Made by a program: the position numbers and the translations under genes. Below are positions 12,755-29,340 of a DNA stretch of 64,000 bases, piece after piece. Position 1 is the stretch's first letter. Each line of letters begins with the position of its first letter. The notes below the pieces were generated by a model. The model was not told the origin of the DNA. It was given only the letters and a program-made list of their open reading frames with translations, and did no database searches. The stretch is from Ciona savignyi (taxonomy: Eukaryota; Chordata; Ascidiacea; Phlebobranchia; Cionidae): contig CH003212.1 of the NCBI GenBank assembly GCA_000149265.1, positions 138,783 through 202,782 on the forward strand, written 5' to 3'.

Positions 12755-14088
12755 TTTTCGGTCAAGATAGTTCAGGGATTAATATAATTGTAAGAATTCT
12801 ATGTTTAAGCTTAAAAGATTTTTACCATACTGGTACTGGTTGAAACTTAGCAAACATCTGTATTACATGAAAGATGTAAAGCATGCATGTTGCATGCGTA
12901 ATACCACCTATAATGGAGTTCACACAATAATGTATGTAACTACACAATGTCCATCAGCTGTAACCAGAAGTTCCACCAAGCTATGGCAGTGTAACATGAA
13001 AGAACCTGTATATGCATAGTTTTAGTTTATATTGAGAATGAGTAATAAATCCTGAATGGAACCAAATGGCTCGACATATATTAGTAGTATAGTCCCATTC
13101 AGTATCGGTTTGGACAATATGAACAAATACGACTATATCTGGAATTGAATCCAATTTGGACACCTCTAAGCTACCAATCCTGTGTGAATTCAATCCCGTT
13201 TGGTTTTAGTCTTGGAATCAATTTTGTGTGTTTTTATTGCTATGGCCACAGATGACATTCAGAGCCAAGTCTTCAGTATAAACTCCATTTACCCCATTCG
13301 TTATGTAGTCCTGCAGGCTGCAGCACATTAAGGGGCAATTTGGAAAAGAAGTGTGCACTTCGTGCACCTAGCTTTAGCTTTGGGTATATTACACTCTCTA
13401 TCTACTATATATGGTTGTGCTAATAAGCTTGCTATTATGTTAAAAGAAAATTGATTGCATGTAAATCAGTTAATTCGGTTTCTACAATTATTTTGAAATC
13501 ATTATTTAGAATTTTAAACCACTCGGTGAGAGACCTAAAGAGCAAGCCAAACACATTGTGCCCAATGATTTAAATAAAAAATAGTATTACATGTACACTT
13601 TATAAAAGAATTATAATTTATCACTGTTATTCAAAACCACAAATTTTAGCACTTTTTTAAATTTTGTATCAAAATTGTATTTTTTGTTTAGCTATTAGCA
13701 CTTAATTTCAAATTGGTAGAATTAAAAAATAATTCTGAATCATATTTCTATTCGTATCGAATTCGATCTTGAACTTTTCTATAAAGAAATTGTATTGCTG
13801 AAGAAGCATTCGTGTTATTTTTTGTAGTTTGTTTTCTATTAATTAAAATAATCACATTATTGCCAATACATATATGGGGCCCAAGTTTTTTTCACATTTA
13901 CAAAGCATTAGTTTTTACTGCTAACAAAACAGGTTTTACTGGTATCCTATACCGGTTTTAGTGTGTTATAGTTTACAGTTTTGTATTGCCTCGGGCATAA
14001 TTTTACTCCTATAGCACGAGATAAAAGTTTCTTGTAAAATGGATTTGTATGAAACTAACTTTTAGTATCATTTTAAGGTCAAAGCTAA

Positions 14089-18087
<3,999 letters not shown>

Positions 18088-18539
18088 ACACTCGGTCTCA
18101 AATTTTTTTTAGCTTTTTATGTTTTACTACTTTTATAGTTAGAGAATCGAATAATACTCGAGTGTCTTAATTCCAATTTAACCAACATATTGTTTTATTC
18201 AACTTTGCAGTTTTCAAAAATTTGGGATTACATCATTGTTGTGTACATATATATATTTATTTATACTTATACGGCTTGTAGAATTTACTTTTTATAAACA
18301 AGTTTTAAAAAAACTTAAAACAATAACTGCTACATATATTAAAAATACTTCTATGGTAAAAAGCTCATGCGCAATCTTTCGATGGTAGTAGGCAGGCACA
18401 TACATGCAGAAAGAAAAGAGAAAATAGAACAATTTTTAATATGAATATCTGATTGGGAATTGGGGTGTAGAAAAGCAAGCAGAGTGGACCCCTCCTGAAT
18501 CACCAAGCAAATTACATCTCATGCATTTAGAAGAAATCT
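18088..18539. other. Convergent spacer between GMPPB and tropomodulin
   Basis: About 450 bp separate the two stop codons of these tail-to-tail genes. It contains the GMPPB 3' UTR and is AT-rich, with a tatatata run near 18247. No canonical AATAAA was found for GMPPB in the first 300 bases; near variants such as aataat are present. No other gene is seen. Confidence 0.5.
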
Positions 18540-18544
18540 TTATT
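18539..18544 (-). terminator. Poly(A) signal AATAAA overlapping the tropomodulin stop
   Basis: On the minus strand the last codon AAA, the TAA stop (18542-18540) and the next base read AATAAA. If used, the 3' UTR would be only about 10-30 bases. Confidence 0.5.
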
Positions 18545-21500
18545 TCCTTTTTTTGACAAAAGTTTTTGAGACCACACTGGATGGGTTATAGTCGACTCTT
18601 GTTTTGCGTTTCATGTCGTAGTTACGCATGAGGAAATCTGCTACCCTGCCACGAGGACCTTGCAAATTAAAGTGGTAGCCAAACTTCAGCAATGTTTTGT
18701 TGTTGTCCAAAATTTCACACATTTCGTTCTCAACCTAAAATGAAAACCAGATATTGATACTGTCAATATAATTTACATCATAGGCGTCGATTTTTTTCAT
18801 TGTAAACGAAAACAGGGGTGGCGCCAAGACGGCATAACTTTATTTAGCTGTAACCAACTTTTAATTAGGCAAAATTAGCGGGCTTGGCACACTCGCTACG
18901 AATCTTTCCTATTAGGGAATCATTATATATCTTTTATGGTCTTGCTGTTATTTAATTATTTGGAAGATTGCGTCGGCAACCGCAGGCCGCGGCGGCAAGA
19001 TAAAACAAACACGTCTGCATTCGAATGTGTGGAAAGCCCCTTATATGAAATAACGTTGACAATGTTTTAATCGCGACGATGGATGGATATAAATAAATAG
19101 TATTATTGAAAGGAGTTCCGAGCTTTTTTTCGATTTGCAGACTGTCGCTTTGAGGTTTTTGGCTTTTAGGTTTGTTGCATATTTTTAATAATTTTGCATA
19201 TTTGTTCGTATTTGTTGGAAAAATGTTTAAAACACAACGAAAAACAAAACACAGCAACAAGAAAAGCTATTTGCAAATCTACGTTTTGCAATATTCAAAC
19301 AATATAAAGAACCTTGTTCTATCAATATTTACTATCCTGTCTGATAGGTTAATATGATTCTGTTTGTGCGATGCTTTATAGTTTTTTAAACAGCACGTTA
19401 CGATAGGTAGTATAACTTTGGTTGTAATAAGTAATATTGAGTTAAAAATCAAACAATCAGCGTGTGAATGGTTGTTTATATTACGTTGACAATCAAACAA
19501 TCAAGGAGTGAATTGTATTATGTATAATTAAAGTTAAGTAACCTTTCGAAATAATAATGAACATGTGTGTTATTTGTGTTGCGATTTTGATGATTCTGTG
19601 CTACAAATTATTTTTTTACAGTAAACACATTGTAAAAATACCGTAAAGAGTGAAAAACTGGGGTGGCAATGGCAAGTATGGCATATTTTGTATATTGCCA
19701 CCTCGCATTTTTTATTGGGGTGGCATGCCACCCCGGTAATCGACGCCAGTGTGTTACAAGTATACCTTATTTCCAAACTGGGCTCTCTGATTATCAATGC
19801 GAAGTTCTTCCAGTGTGTCATTCTCTTCCAGTGTATTCATAATAGCCACAACACCTTCCCCCGAAATAAAGTTGCTTTCAATGTTTAGGACTTTTATAGT
19901 CCTGTTGATCTATAAAGAAAACAACGTAGGTCCCAAAATATCGAGTAGTCTAAAATCATAATAAATATTTCTTTTACACATTTCACTAAATTTTACCTTG
20001 AGCATATCAGCAATTGCCATGGCAACAGCGTCATTGATACGTGTGCTGGCTAGAGACCAAGTAGTTACATTGGTGTTTGTTTTCAATTCCTCACAATAGT
20101 CTTTCAAAGTATGAATTGGGATATTCTGTAAATTTATCACGAATGGTTAGCTACTGAAACAATGGATTAACAGAATATTATTATAAAATGGTGCAATTGG
20201 CTTGTGTTAAAAATTTTAAAGGGACACTTGTTTTTTTTAACTGAAAAATACCAAAATTAAGATTTTTCCATTAAGGATATTCCCCATTACAAGCCAAGAA
20301 GAATTCCCAGAGTTGTAAAAAATGAAACAGTTTGGTTTTATACTTTAAAAGATTTAAAAAATATGAAATAGATATGCAACTTGGGTTCTATTACAGGGCT
20401 TCTCAAAACAGCCATGATTTAAAAATAATTCCTGCTTTTCTCTATTTACGGCCTCAATGTTCTTATTAGAGATAATTAAGGTTAAAATTTTCATTCATAT
20501 AAGCTACGATGATGTCAGATAACATAGTCTGATGTGCACAAATCTGACAGGTATCAATACTGTTTACTGAACATGTTAGTGTACAAATGTGTTTTGCAAT
20601 TATTGGTGGTTAAACAATGTGGTTGACAATCTCTAGGTTTAAAATTGTGTTTCTAATACAAACCACATACTGAAATCGGTTGGTACATTTTTATACCAAA
20701 TATATAGTACTTAACAAAATGATTGAGAAAACGCTATTGATTTTTGTCATGTTAACATGGAAATGTAAGTATTTAACATCGGCTGTGCTATCACCAACTG
20801 CCTCAGGGTAACATGAAATAAGCTACCTTTATATTATTGAGATTGACAGCTGTGAGTGAGCTGTCATTCTCTTTGATTCTCTGAAGTGTTTCATCCACGT
20901 CGGTTGGGTTTGGTGGCTCACTCAGAGGGGTTACCTGTATTATATTCAGGTGTCATTGATTAAAGATAAATGGAATAATTCTTTCAGAAATAAGGCAAAA
21001 CATTGGAATTTTAACATAAAGATAAAAAATCAAACTATCATTCGCATTTAACCATGTTGGCACTGTCTGGCAAGACGACAAATTATTCTATGTTTCAAGG
21101 TTTGGACTAAAGTTGTTTTGAAGAAAATTAAGTGACTCTGATACCTTCATTTGACACTTTGTGGTACTCGTGAACCCTGTCTTGTTGACAATCTTGGTTT
21201 CCATTAGTGAGCTGTAGAACTGATCAGTGTTCATCATTGTATGCATTCCCAGTATAGCTGTATTATATATATTAAATGATTTTACCGTTAACTCCACAAG
21301 TGACATTTTTTATGGACTTCTTTATTGTGGCAAAGTAATATTGTTGCGCAGACCCACTGGCATGGGATAAATATAGGTATGTTTGTTGAGTGACAAAGAA
21401 ACATGACTTTCTGTTTAACTGGGCATTAACATGTGCTATAGTAGAGATGCTGTGTATATCTGGCTTTGTTATCCATGTTTTTTGTACTATTGTATTATGC

Positions 21501-24500
21501 TCTATTGCTATGTACTTAGCAGTGTGCTGCATACAACTGGATTTATATTGCACCATTGTCCCTAATTCAACTCTCATTAGAGATAAGCATTTATTGATGT
21601 TTATGTTTAAAGTAACAAGCATCCCGACTGCTTCATCCATATAAGTACCATGAAGTTGTAATAGTATGTTGCAATTATTACCGTAATAAATACTCTTTAA
21701 GTGTTAGAAATGCAAATGAAGAATGACTTTAACACAATAGAGTCTGGTCAATGTCAAGATCAGCCTAAACAAGTCACTTTAATGGTTGATTTTGAGTCCA
21801 GAAAACAAATGTTGCATATCAGGAGAAGCCATTATCACTTTAATTAGTTTGCAACTCAGCAGTTGTTCAAACTCAGGACGTATAGTTTTAAATAATTACG
21901 TAGATATGTTACAATAAAAATACTTTTTTAAATCGTTTATTGGTACCATTGAAGAATGAATAATAAATCAATTAAATATCATATAACTTTGCTTTTAAAT
22001 GTAACTTAATGATTTCTAATTCTACGTACTGATACTTGTAATTCTTACCAGCAATATCCGTGAGTTCAGCCTCAGTAGCACTGTTTAAACATTCTTCAAG
22101 TTCTGGGTCAAGATTTGACGCTGGCAGATGCTTTTCACTTTGAACAGGTTTCTCATATATTTTCCCACGTTTCACACCAGCTTGGTACGGCACCACATCT
22201 TCTTGGTCTTCAACATTTTTCGCCTGGTAGTGGGAAGAAGACAATTAAAACTCTGTAAAGAAACATAATCATAATAAAAGGTATAAAAAGATTTTTTATC
22301 ATGGTGGACCTGTAACCCTGCTAAAGTCGTTAACAAAGCAAGAGTGAGAATCTTATCAATGAATGTCTATCTATTTAATACATTAGTTAGAAAATGAAGT
22401 GAACAGACCATAACGTCCTGTCAAACAATCTTGATACTTTATTATAATTCATTAGTTGGAAATGCAGATTGATAGCTGTTTGTAAAAGGAGAAAACAATT
22501 TAAAAAATCATATAACTGTTTTTTTATCTCTATTAAATAAACACCTTTGTCAGCAATTACTGTTGAATAAACTTGTCCTGTGTTTAAAATTTGGATTGTG
22601 TACTATAAGGCCATTTTACACAGCTTACATGGCATCGCTTTTTTTTATTATCATCAGTGCAATAATGAAGAAATAAACTGGACACAATAGCACTAGATTA
22701 ACAGAATAAAATATCATGTCACACATTCCCAGGCAAATAGAACTAACAAGGGGTAGTGAAAAATTGGGTGAAAATGCATGGTGTGCTACACAAAAAAAGG
22801 TTATATGTAAATATTGTTTTTATTCATCAAAATTGAGCTCAAGAAATTGTTGATGACCTCATGCAGCAAACATTTACGGAATACTTAGCTTATAGGTTAC
22901 CTCATTTTCTATGAAAGTCAAAAGTTTTTCTCGATCCAGAGGACCAGTGGCATCTCTTGTTGTCTGATCTTTCTGTCGAAATCCAGCAGGTAGCAACTGG
23001 TCCTAAAAAGTAAAGGGACTTATTTACTTATAATCAAGTACAATACTTTTTAAATATCAATTTCAACAATGGCAAAAAAGACTTGTGACAAAATGTTAAT
23101 TAGCCTGCAATTATCTGGTAATAATGTCTTTTCAATGTCCTTTCTGAACGAACACAAACTTAGTTATAATTTATCACACTCATCACTCATGTCATAAGGA
23201 ACCAATATTATTTTTTTATATTGTATGTTTTTAAAACTAAACAAGGTGTATCATTCATTGTAATATATATATATCTTTAATAAAGCTCCCAGAACAATAT
23301 GGGATTGGCAACTGGTAAATATCAAACTAAAATAAGGTGGACCTAATGTATTATTATAAATCTTTTTGTCATTTGTTATTTTATCAATTAAACATAAGCC
23401 ATCAGGAATCTAAATATTGAATCATGGTCTCATCTACTTTAAAAAGTAAATGCAACCTTTTCTAATAAACTATGAATGTTTGATCAAAGAACTATGCCTA
23501 AGTAGGCTCTCCAAGATTTCATAGATATTTGTTTAAATATATTTTTTCATTTATTATCTGAATAAATATGTAGCTCATAAAATGATTCATTTTGTTTACA
23601 AAACAGCATACCGCAAAGAAATATTTTTTTTGATGTTTTTCTAAATATAAAAATTATTTATCATTACCCTAAAACAAACGTTTTATTAATATCGCATGCA
23701 TTACCAAATGCTATATTTTAGTCAAATATATAATATATAAAAATGCACAAAACAAGGAAATTAAAAAATGTACTGTTAAATTAGCTTAGCTGTTTCTTGA
23801 GTATTTGGCCAACCCACCAAGAATTGTATTTTCAATTTAAGAGTCTTATTGAATGATATTTTAAAGATGCATTATGTCATGAATAATTATGTTATTATAT
23901 AATTAAAGGCAAATTCACAGACCAAACGTTATAGGCACATTATATTTGACATTATAAGCAGCAAGTGTTCAAGATATCTTTAGTTTGTGGTGTGGATAAC
24001 CGATATATTTAACAAATTATGATACAAAATATCTTTATATTAATCTTTTTAATTTTACTGATAGGCTTATTATGCTAATATGTGTTTCTTGCGTCATTGC
24101 CGTGAGTATTTGTGTACCAAAACATGTACTGGATTGCATCCCTTATTCGTAACGTACAGGAAATAATTAGACCTGACGTAAATGCACATCCTTCACCTTA
24201 ATTTACTACTTAAAACTACCAGTCGACCATGTATTCATATTATCATGTGACCTGTTGAGTTTCCTGACTGTCAGAATTCTAAGAGAACTAAATTTTTAAT
24301 TATGTTTAAATCTTGTAATCACATTAACAACATGACATTTCAAACATGTTACATGTTTAACCCATATAAATTATAAACTGTATACATTTACCAGTTTAAG
24401 TGATGGTTCTTAAAGCAATAATTTCCGATAAAAACTGTTTATCCCTTCCCAAATTTGATATAATTAAAACAATAATTACAAGGTATATGTATTATATCGT

Positions 24501-25877
24501 AAGTTGTTCTAGTACATGGCGTTGTAAATCACATTTTTTTAATTTTCGTTGCCTTGCTGAGTAAAATGACCTCATAAAGGACAAATAAAAGCACATACGC
24601 ATATGCGGCACATGTATAACATGTTAATTTGATCAATAAACTCCTTGATCAATAAACAGATTAATATTAACTTAATATTTTAAATGAATGATATGTTACA
24701 TCACCACCTAAACGGGTCTTTAAACAGAAAACTCCATTTAAACCGGTGTTAGTAGGGATGTCCTTACCAATACCAGTTTGGATTCAAAAATTATTCTTAA
24801 ATCAATAAATTGGAATCTAGAATTTCGGATCTACAATTTTTGAAAATATACATATGATAATTCGATTTAGAAAAATAATTTTAGGCCTGTTGTTTTTATA
24901 AGCAAACCTATTCCCTATATTATTGGTTCATAATCATAATGACATACATACAGCTCTGTCATGAAGTTCTTTCTTATTAAATTTGGGAGTGTATTCCATA
25001 TTTCATAAACAGCAGAGAAAATACTTTTAACAGGGAAACAGAGTCAAACCACAACAAGCATACCAGTGCTTGTTTTTAGTACCGGTACTTGTTATACTTA
25101 ATCAAAATGCAAAATTACATTATTCAATTTTACCACTCGTCTAAACTGCTAATAAAACTTTGATCTATCAACTCGATTATCATAACGCTCATCCCCTAAA
25201 CCTAATGCCCAATAAAAACCCCTTTACATTTCCTTTTTAATCTTTAAGCCCTAAACAAAATTTACCTAGCAAAAACTCCTTTTTGTATTACAACTATCTA
25301 ACAATAATCCCGTAATCCCTCTGCCCAATAATCATAATTCAAAACCATAACATTATAAATATATGATGGGATAATGGAAATTGCAAAAAAAACTCTCCAG
25401 TGAATTGTGAAATACATATTACAAAATCAAAATCCAAGCACTTCTAGTAGCATAGTTTATGTCCTACAATGGTAAAAATACATTGATGTTGTAGGTTGAA
25501 ACATTTTAACGGAATAAAACTTTTTGCCCAAAATGTGGCAAGCAAATCTAATTTTCCACCCATCGTTGTCACTTCACGCTGCATTTATGCTGTGAAGATG
25601 TAATTTATTTATGTCATTTATCAAAAAAAGATACAATCAACTAGAACATCATACAAAACAAAAATTGATTCTAAAAAAAATTTTTCGTTAATTTAATTCA
25701 GTTTTTAGGATAAAAATTAAATATTTCATAAAAGAAACCAACATCGGGATCCAATTCTTCCAATTCCAAGGTAAGTTGTGCAATTTCATCTTCAGTTAAA
25801 TCCTTTAATAATTCATCTTCATTGATACTAAGATACTTCTCTTGCTCTTGCTTCATTATTTCAAATATTTCAGACAT
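18540..25877 (-). CDS. TMOD: Tropomodulin
   Basis: Tropomodulin caps the slow-growing (pointed) ends of tropomyosin-coated actin filaments in muscle sarcomeres and the membrane skeleton. Exons in coding order: 25877-25743, 23002-22901, 22223-22049, 21257-21145, 20934-20827, 20125-19997, 19909-19766, 18734-18540. All phases join and give 366 residues (vertebrate TMODs are about 345-360). Family landmarks: LEELDPD and [13 protein letters not shown] (tropomyosin/actin-binding N-terminal half), [48 protein letters not shown], then the leucine-rich repeat part with [12 protein letters not shown] and [10 protein letters not shown], and the C-terminal [14 protein letters not shown]. The first intron is about 2.7 kb. 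The donor of exon 1 (GAT|GTTGGT) is a poor match to consensus. Which vertebrate paralogue (TMOD1-4 or LMOD) it matches best is not resolved; no leiomodin-type extension is present. Confidence 0.96.
18781..19748. mobile_element. Possible TIR element in the last tropomodulin intron
   Basis: ggcgtcgatt at 18783 is mirrored by aatcgacgcc ending at about 19747, and just inside each end there is a ggggtggc/gccacccc motif (18814-18821 and 19730-19735). The interior (about 0.95 kb) holds no convincing coding region. It looks like a non-autonomous DNA transposon. The short terminal match and lack of a read target duplication keep confidence moderate. Confidence 0.55.
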
Positions 25878-26104
25878 GTTTATCAGTCAGAATAAAACGT
25901 GTATATACAGCAATATTTTATGAATTCCTGCAGACAGAACAAGTACCGGTAGTAGAATAAATGATTAATTTGTTCCGACAATAAGTAAGCGTAATGGCAT
26001 TTATATATATATATACCACTACTGTTATGTTTATATATTTTTCAGGGTTTATTTTAGGGTGCTATTTTAGTGCAAAATTAATCAACAAAAAATAATTGGA
26101 AACT

Positions 26105-26255
26105 GCATACTAAAAGTCTAAAACTATAGCAACTAACTCTAACCCTACCCTAATCACTAATCTTAACCATAGAACTATAAACCTAACTCTTAACACCATC
26201 CACAATCCTTATTTTAGTGTGAAGTTTCCCTCCTTGCCTCTTTCCTTCCATTTTG
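26105..26255. repeat. Partial copy of the 205-bp TIR element family
   Basis: It shares the interior string taatcactaatcttaacc and the end gaagtttccctccttgcctc with the elements at 12550-12754 and 29140-29340. The left inverted repeat is missing or too diverged to place. Confidence 0.55.
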
Positions 26256-26566
26256 TTTTCTTCGACATCGCCATCGGCTTATATAAGGCAAAGATGTATG
26301 ACCAGCCTAAAAAGTAACTTAACTATATAACGTAACAATAGCTAATCAAACACCGAACTATGGAAATATATATCGTGAACCAATAACTAATCAGCGTATC
26401 GTTAACTCATTTTCATTTTGGTATTGTCCCATTTTGATCAACATTAGAAAAAGATTCAGTTTGATGATCCCGAAATTTGGTCATAGAGGTCCTAGTTTGG
26501 TTTTTAGTCAATCGTTTTTGTTTTTTTGTGCATTGTGTGTTTTGTAGACATAAATTGTATTATCTG

Positions 26567-27040
26567 CAGGCCCGGTGCTAGGAACCGCGGGGCCCAATTA
26601 GAAATGTGATGGCGGGGCCCCTACTCTTCATAGCAAAATTTACGAGTGTTTATATATCATAAAATACATACCAGTACATACAAACTACAAAAATAGACAT
26701 TTAATACTTGCTATAAAACAAATTAAAGGTAATGTGGATGCCTATTTACGATATACCGGTATTGTTTTACTTCCAAACATATATATATATATATTGTTTA
26801 GCAACCATATTCATTATGACGTAACAGGCAGACACAGAAGTATAAATTTGACTTAGTTACGATGCACAACAAATTAATTTTATGAGAAAGAATATTATTT
26901 CACTTTTTATTTTACGTTTCAGTAGTATTTTAAACCTCGTAATACAGAAAGACCCCCGCTAGCGCGGGGCCCCTTCAAGGTGCGGGGCCCAATTTGATCT
27001 AATCGGTCAAATCGGTCAAATCGGCCTAAAACCGGCCCTG
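26567..27040. mobile_element. hAT-type element, GC-rich ends, 474 bp
   Basis: It begins CAGGCCCGGTGCTAGGAACC and ends cctaaaaccggccctg, giving inverted termini CAGG(G/C)CCGG. An exact 8-bp target duplication ATTATCTG lies at 26559-26566 and 27041-27048. The AT-rich interior is bounded by GC-rich arms containing repeated gcggggccc. A second copy is at 27556-28326. Confidence 0.88.
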
Positions 27041-27299
27041 ATTATCTGTTTTGTATTTCAAATTTTGTGTGTGCTGTTATTCATTTTCGGAGACGATATT
27101 AACTGGTTGCTACAATCTAAAAATGGTACGATCCCCTGTAGTGATTTGCCATGAATACAAGGTCATGTTAACTACATCAAGGACGTGTTATTTACCGTAA
27201 GTGATCGTTTTAGTTCGTTCTGATTGAAAAATCTAAAACCTGTTTATCAGTTTTGGTAATTGCAACGGCATTAGACAATTCATTTAAAATTTAGTAAAT

Positions 27300-27555
27300 A
27301 CACTCCGACAGAATAGACTGGTGTGTTCGTGCGTTATTGCCTTTCAGTCGATGGATTGTAGGTCCGAAACTGGTTACTAGCTAATCGAAACTGGTCTCTA
27401 GTTGTATTCTTAAGCAAGGCAGTTAAAGTAAATTGCCCTAACCTAGCTGAATAATGGGTTTTACTAAATTAAAGAAACGTGTAAATGATAAACAACACAC
27501 TGCAATAGCTCTGTTAACCCGACGGTGTAAGCGAGGTGATAGGATAGGAAGGGGC
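27300..27555 (+). repeat. SINE, truncated and abutting a second SINE
   Basis: Diverged head and body of the local SINE: tgcctttcagtcgatggattgtaggtccgaaactgg in pieces, then ctagctaatcg, then gcaatagctctgttaacccg and gcgaggtgat. It breaks off at about 27540 and joins aggataggaaggggc, which is the tail of a minus-strand SINE that continues at 28327. Confidence 0.75.
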
Positions 27556-28326
27556 CAGGCCCGGTGCGAGGAACCGCGGGGCCCAATTAGAAATGTGATG
27601 GCGGGGCCCCTACTCTTCATAGCAAAATTTATGGGTGTTTATATATCATAAAATACATACCAGTACATACAAACTACAAAAATAGACATTTAAAACTTGC
27701 TATAAAACAAATTAAAGGTGGATGCTTATTTACGATATTGTTTTACTTCCAAACATATATATATTGTTTAGCAACCATATTCATTATGACGTAACAGGCA
27801 GTTGCAGCCAGGAAAAAGAGCAGGGGTAGCAGCATAGGTGAAGTATTTTATTGGGTATTTACGCAAGGTGCAGCAAGGAAAAGCGCTTTACACAGGGCAT
27901 AGCTTAGGTAGGTATAGGTAAGGGTTTTGAGAGAGCAGCAGAACCAAGCGAGGCTCTACTAAAATGCTCTCTGATATTACGAAATCTTATACAGTTTATA
28001 TAAGACACATAACAGGAAATTAATCGCGACTTCCCATGCATAAAATATGGACACATGGCATGGCGCGATCTAGTTGTTAAAATATATAATATTACAATTA
28101 TAAACGTGTGGGATTCCCACAAGGCAGACACAGAAATATAAATTTGACTTAGTTACAATGCATAACAAATTGATATTATGTGATAGAATATTATTTCACT
28201 TTTTATTTTACGCTTTAGTAGTATTTTAAACCTCGTAATACAGAAAGACCCCGCTAGCGCGGGGCCCCTTCAAGGTGCGGGGCCCAATTTGATTTAATCG
28301 GTCAAATCGGCCTAAAACCGGCCCTG
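27556..28326. mobile_element. hAT-type element interrupted by an LTR-like insert
   Basis: Same family as 26567-27040: it starts caggcccggtgcgaggaacc and ends cctaaaaccggccctg. The 8-bp target duplication GAAGGGGC lies at 27548-27555 and 28327-28334. Apart from the insert at 27802-28122, the two copies are nearly identical, which implies recent activity. It sits inside SINE sequence. Confidence 0.88.
27802..28122 (-). mobile_element. Solo-LTR-like insertion, 321 bp
   Basis: This sequence is absent from the sister element at 26567-27040 and is flanked by a 5-bp direct repeat GGCAG (27797-27801 and 28123-28127). Read on the minus strand it starts ttgtgggaatcccaca, has a TATA-like ttatataaact near 28000 and an AATAAA (cccaataaaatac) near 27855, and ends ggctgcaa. 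A promoter-to-poly(A) order with a 5-bp duplication fits a solo long terminal repeat of a retrotransposon. No coding part is present, so the family cannot be assigned. Confidence 0.7.
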
Positions 28327-28520
28327 GAAGGGGCACCAAGGGGGTTAACACACTGGCAATCGTCAGATCACCTCGCGCCCACCGTCGAGTTACCGGAGCT
28401 ATTGAAGTGTGTTGTCGTATATGATAGACACGTTCATTCAATTAAATATAATTGTCCGCCCGGTTGGTATAGCGGTTAAGTGCGTCGCCTTTCATTGCTA
28501 GCGATCAGTTTCGCACCTGC
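28327..28520 (-). repeat. SINE fragment, minus strand, and adjoining head
   Basis: accaagggggttaacacac, caatcgtcagatcacctcgc and gagctattgaagtgtgttg are the reverse complement of the SINE 3' half. A plus-strand head (gtccgcccggttggtatagcggttaag) begins at about 28452 and runs to about 28520. Further fragments occur at 28555-28622 (3' module) and 28632-28665 (head). Confidence 0.7.
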
Positions 28521-29139
28521 AACCTAAACCCACCAAACTATAACCGGCCTTGTGATCTAAAGGTTGTCCGTTTGTTAACCCCCTTGGTTTACCCATTCAC
28601 GGAATAAACATTTCCTATCCTATTCCATCAGTCCGGCCCGTTGATCTAGCGGTTAAATGCGACGCGGTTTCTGGGGTTATTTTACTTCTCTATCGTTTCT
28701 AGTTGATTCTATTCGGTTTTCCGTTTTTTTTTTATATATTTTCCATCAGTTTCTTAAAAATTTAGAGTAAATATTCTAGTTCAGTCCAGAGATATTGGCG
28801 AAAACGTCAAAACATTTTTCCAACATTTTCCCAATAACGGGAATTCCCCTTGTTTTTTCCCCAAAATAAAGGTCGAGACAAAAGGATTACCGAGTACCTC
28901 TATCGGGTATTTTAACCTGATGGGATAAACCGTTCTTGCCTATGACGCAGTAAAAAGTAATGTATTATTTTTCGAATACGAACCCGTAATTGTAATGTGT
29001 ACCCTTGGGACATTTTTTGGTAAACGCAAGAATAAAAAAAGAACGCCTCGTCTCTGTAGGGATTCTGGTCTTGTTGTTGCTTGGTTTTCAGTGCCTATTG
29101 CTGGTACTAAATCTGACCTGTAGTTCTCTATAGGGAAAA

Positions 29140-29340
29140 CTAAAAAGGGAAAAAGCGGGAAGAAGGGAAACTGTACTCTAAAATGAATATTAAGTAATAA
29201 TGGTTAGTTTTAAACATGGGGTTAGAGTTAGGGTTGGTTCTGGGGTTAAGATTAGTGTTTAGGAAAGGGTTAAAATTAATTTCCATAGTTTTGGTAAGAA
29301 GTTTCCCTTCTTCCCTCCTTCCCGCTTTCCCTCCTTTTAG
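29140..29340. mobile_element. Small TIR element (MITE), about 201 bp
   Basis: It is the inverted copy of the 12550-12754 element: left end ctaaaaagggaaaaagcggg, right end tcccgctttccctccttttag, and interior ggttagagttagggttggtt. It lies 660 bp upstream of the eIF2D start codon. Confidence 0.78.

Noticed and set aside
26780-26800. TATATATA runs (also near 3700, 10950, 18247, 26010 and 52380) as TATA boxes.
   Set aside because: They are low-complexity AT repeats not placed 25-35 bp before any supported transcription start.
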